Positions 12,191-14,316 of a stretch of 14,316 bases of DNA are shown here, one piece after another; the stretch's first letter is position 1; every line of letters starts with the position of its first letter. Source of the stretch: Acidobacteriaceae bacterium (GTDB lineage: Bacteria > Acidobacteriota > Terriglobia > Terriglobales > Acidobacteriaceae); NCBI GenBank assembly GCA_030040115.1, contig JASHUH010000271.1, positions 1-14,316 of the forward strand. Reading direction: 5' to 3'. Both the position numbers and the translations under genes were made by a program. The notes beneath the pieces were generated by a model. It saw only the letters and a list, made by a program, of their open reading frames with translations, was not told where the DNA came from and made no database searches.

Positions 12191-12199
12191 TGGTATGCT
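12191..12199 (+). promoter_or_regulatory. Candidate extended -10 promoter for the tartrate dehydrogenase operon
   Basis: TGGTATGCT is an extended -10 arrangement (TGN plus TATGCT, four of six consensus bases) about 85 bases upstream of the ATG at 12284. The -35 region is weak, as is common for extended -10 promoters. The divergent permease -10 candidate lies about 80 bp away, so the two could share regulation. Confidence 0.3.
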
Positions 12200-12271
12200 C
12201 GGCGCGGGAAGAAGCAATTTCTGCTGGGCGCAAAGGCGCTGCGCCATCGCAAACGGAACGGACACTTCACC

Positions 12272-12276
12272 AGGAG
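12272..12276 (+). promoter_or_regulatory. Shine-Dalgarno AGGAG for the dehydrogenase
   Basis: AGGAG ends seven bases before the ATG at 12284, ideal spacing. This fixes the start although the open frame extends back to 12101. Confidence 0.7.
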
Positions 12277-12283
12277 CGGCAGG

Positions 12284-13378
12284 ATGAGACGCTATCGGAT
12301 CGCCTTGATTCCGGGCGACGGCATCGGCAAGGAAGTGGTTCCTGCCGGGCGGCAGGTGCTGGAGGCGGTGGCCGAGTGTGGAAGCGGCATCAGTTTCGAG
12401 TTTGAGAGTTTCGGCTGGGGCGGTGATTATTACCGTGCGCACGGCGCGATGATGCCGGAGGACGGCCTCGAGGCGCTGCGCGGCAAAGACGCGATTCTCT
12501 TTGGTTCCGCGGGCGATCCGGGCATTCCCGACCACATCACGCTGTGGGGGTTGCGGCTGAAAATTTGCCAGGGTCTGGACCAGTACGCCAACGTGCGGCC
12601 GACGCGGATTCTGCCCGGCATCGACGCGCCGCTCAAGCGCTGCCGCGCCGAAGACCTGGATTGGGTGATCGTACGCGAGAATACCGAGGGCGAGTATTCG
12701 GGCGCCGGCGGGCGCGTGCACCAGGGATTTCCGATGGAAGCGGCGATGGATGTCTCGCTGATGACGCGCGCCGGGGTGGAGCGCATCCAGCGGTACGCGT
12801 TTCGCATGGCTGCCTCACGCCCACGCAAGCGGCTCACCGTGGTGACCAAGAGCAACGCGCAGCGGCACGCCATGGTGATGTGGGACAAGGTGGCCGCGGA
12901 GGTGGCGAAGGATTTTCCCGAAGTGAGCTGGGACAAGGAATTGGTGGATGCGATGACAGCGCGCATGGTCAACCGGCCGGCCTCGCTCGATACGGTTGTG
13001 GCCACGAACCTGCATGCCGATGTCCTCAGCGACCTGGCCGCGGCGCTGGCCGGTAGCCTGGGCATTGCGCCGACGGGAAACATCAACCCGGAGCGGGCGT
13101 TTCCATCGATGTTCGAGCCCATTCACGGCTCGGCTTTCGACATTATGGGACAGGGCGTGGCGAACCCGATTGGCACGTTCTGGTCGGCAGCGATGATGCT
13201 CGATCACCTGGGCGAACCGGAAGCGGGGCGCCGGGTGATGGAAGCCATCGAGGCAGTAACCGCCGATTCCAAATTGCACACGCGCGATTTGGGCGGCTCA
13301 GCCAAGACGGCCGTCGTGACGGAAGCGGTTTGCACGCATATCGCCGCCGGGGCCCGGCGGCCGTTGGCTACCGCGTGA
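12284..13378 (+). CDS. Tartrate dehydrogenase / D-malate dehydrogenase (beta-decarboxylating)
   Basis: A 364-residue cytosolic NAD-dependent oxidoreductase of the isocitrate/isopropylmalate dehydrogenase superfamily. It acts on tartrate or D-malate (the TtuC/DmlA group), needing Mg2+ or Mn2+. Seen in order: nucleotide-site start LIPGDGIGKEVVPAG (8-22), LWGLRLKICQGLDQYANVRPTR (from 88) with the substrate-binding arginines, ENTEGEYSGAGGRVHQG (132-148) with Tyr138, TKSN with Lys189, metal-site aspartates 222, 246 and 250 (NLHADVLSDLAAALAGSLG) and HGSAFDIMGQG (281-291). By analogy with isopropylmalate dehydrogenase, Tyr138 and Lys189 are the acid/base pair. The GEYSG-GGRVH segment distinguishes the tartrate/D-malate group from LeuB and Icd. 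Length equals the family norm (about 360). Its stop overlaps the start of the MFS gene, which fits uptake plus oxidation of the same acid. Which of tartrate, D-malate or isopropylmalate is preferred cannot be decided here. Confidence 0.92.
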   Translation: MRRYRIALIPGDGIGKEVVPAGRQVLEAVAECGSGISFEFESFGWGGDYYRAHGAMMPEDGLEALRGKDAILFGSAGDPGIPDHITLWGLRLKICQGLDQYANVRPTRILPGIDAPLKRCRAEDLDWVIVRENTEGEYSGAGGRVHQGFPMEAAMDVSLMTRAGVERIQRYAFRMAASRPRKRLTVVTKSNAQRHAMVMWDKVAAEVAKDFPEVSWDKELVDAMTARMVNRPASLDTVVATNLHADVLSDLAAALAGSLGIAPTGNINPERAFPSMFEPIHGSAFDIMGQGVANPIGTFWSAAMMLDHLGEPEAGRRVMEAIEAVTADSKLHTRDLGGSAKTAVVTEAVCTHIAAGARRPLATA

Positions 13379-14316
13379 GCGCGCCCGCAGCATTGCCGGA
13401 GATGGAAGAGCGCGTGGTCCGCAAACTGCAATGGCGGATTCTGCCCTTCGTGATGCTGCTCTATTTCGTGAGCTATCTGGACCGCGTCAATGTGGGTTTC
13501 GCCGCCTTCACCATGAACAAGGCGCTGGGGCTCACGCCAGAGATGTTCGGGTTTGGCGGCGGCATCTTTTTTGCCGGCTACTTTTTGTTCGAGGTGCCCT
13601 CGAACCTGATCCTTTATCGCGTAGGCGCGCGGCGATGGATCGCGCGGGTGCTGATCAGTTGGGGGCTGGTGTCGGCGGGGTGCGCGTTCGCAGTGGGCCC
13701 GTTCAGCTTTTACGCGTTGCGCTTTTTGCTGGGCGCGGCGGAGGCGGGTTTTTTCCCCGGCATCGTGTATTACTTGAGCCTGTGGTTTCCGGCGCGGCGC
13801 CGCGCCATGGCGATCGCCGCTTTTATGACCGCGGCGCCGCTCTCGATTGCGCTGGGGTCACCCGTTTCCGGCGCGCTGATGGAGCTGCCGCGCATGGGCG
13901 GGCTGGCCAATTGGCAGTGGCTGTTCATCGTCGAGGCGCTGCCGGCGGTGGCATTGGGCTTTGTGACGCTCAAGGCGCTGGCCTCGACTCCCAAAGAAGC
14001 GCGATGGCTGAAGCCGGAAGAGCGCGCGTGGCTGAAGGCCGAGTTGCAGGCTGAGGAAACGGAGCCGGGGGCGCGGGGTGGGCATGGGCGCGAGGCATGG
14101 CGAGCGCTGTTCAACCCACGGGTGCTGGCGCTGGCGGTGGTGTATGGGGGCACGTCGGCGGGGATGTATGCGGTGGCCTTCTGGGCGCCGCTGCTGCTTG
14201 GCCAGCTGGGGCTTTCGACGCTGACGGTGGGCTGGCTGAACGCCATACCGGGCGCCGCAGCCATTGCCGTCATGGTGGTGTGGGCGCGACATTCCGACCT
14301 GACGCTGGAGCGCACC
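13375..14316 (+). CDS. ACS-family MFS transporter, probably for tartrate or a related organic acid (3' partial)
   Basis: An inner-membrane transporter cut by the window end; 314 residues are visible of roughly 430 expected for the anion:cation symporter (ACS) family. Seen: a short cytoplasmic N-terminus, TM1 with FVSYLDRVNVGFA (31-43), TM2 FFAGYFLFEVPSNLILYRVGARRW (from 65, holding the MFS loop 2-3 motif), TM4 region RFLLGAAEAGFFPGIVYYLSLWFP (from 116), RRRAMAIAAFMTA (141-153), SPVSGALM (162-169), the central hydrophilic loop (about 203-243) and the start of the C-terminal half (ALFNPRVLALAVVYGG). The GTG at 13375 is chosen: it forms GTGA with the dehydrogenase stop (4-bp overlap), so translation is probably coupled. 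An in-frame ATG at 13402 has a GGAG directly touching it, too close to function. Pairing with the tartrate dehydrogenase supports a tartrate/hydroxy-acid substrate; ACS members also carry glucarate, phthalate or hexuronates. Confidence 0.92.
   Translation, partial: MSAPAALPEMEERVVRKLQWRILPFVMLLYFVSYLDRVNVGFAAFTMNKALGLTPEMFGFGGGIFFAGYFLFEVPSNLILYRVGARRWIARVLISWGLVSAGCAFAVGPFSFYALRFLLGAAEAGFFPGIVYYLSLWFPARRRAMAIAAFMTAAPLSIALGSPVSGALMELPRMGGLANWQWLFIVEALPAVALGFVTLKALASTPKEARWLKPEERAWLKAELQAEETEPGARGGHGREAWRALFNPRVLALAVVYGGTSAGMYAVAFWAPLLLGQLGLSTLTVGWLNAIPGAAAIAVMVVWARHSDLTLERT

Noticed and set aside
13431..14054. A 207-codon plus-strand frame at the end of the window.
   Set aside because: It is out of frame with the MFS transporter, whose frame runs uninterrupted from 13375 to the window end with clear ACS-family motifs.

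Overview
The window most likely comes from an acidobacterium. It is GC-rich throughout, and it encodes an 826-residue orphan ABC permease of the ADOP type (two fused FtsX/MacB permease halves with no ATPase beside it), a family that is strongly expanded in Acidobacteria. The very long HAMP-array hybrid kinase and the mix of remaining genes also fit that phylum. This assignment rests on protein families I recognise, not on a marker gene.

Layout. (1) Positions 2-5062 (+): the 3' part of a giant hybrid histidine kinase. It begins inside an array of 92-residue HAMP repeats (eight complete units, each exactly 276 bp) and continues through GAF, coiled coil, HisKA, HATPase_c and three receiver domains. 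Its start lies outside the window. (2) Positions 5259-6878 (+): a REC-PAS-histidine kinase, about 200 bp downstream on the same strand and probably its signalling partner. (3) Positions 7066-8288 (+): a translationally coupled pair, a NUDIX hydrolase with a TTG start and a six- to seven-helix membrane protein of the TIGR02206/YwaF (TMEM164-like) family. (4) Positions 8407-12032 (-): the ADOP permease followed by a phosphate acetyl/butyryltransferase, convergent with the preceding pair. (5) Positions 12284-14316 (+): a tartrate/D-malate dehydrogenase overlapping by 4 bp an ACS-family MFS transporter that runs off the window. Together these last two look like a tartrate or related hydroxy-acid uptake and oxidation operon, divergent from the permease.

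Working together. The two kinases form a plausible phosphorelay: the first ends in three receivers without an Hpt domain, and the second begins with a receiver. The dehydrogenase and MFS genes would import and oxidise a C4 hydroxy-dicarboxylate. No ATPase partner for the permease and no kinase partner (ack/buk) for the phosphotransacylase is present in the window.

The intergenic regions are all under 300 bp. They hold a G-quadruplex-type motif at the stop codon of the giant kinase, a strong GC hairpin across the stop codon of the second kinase, a CRP/FNR-like palindrome before the phosphotransacylase, and candidate promoters and a palindrome in the divergent region. I saw no tRNA, rRNA, CRISPR array, insertion sequence or prophage gene.
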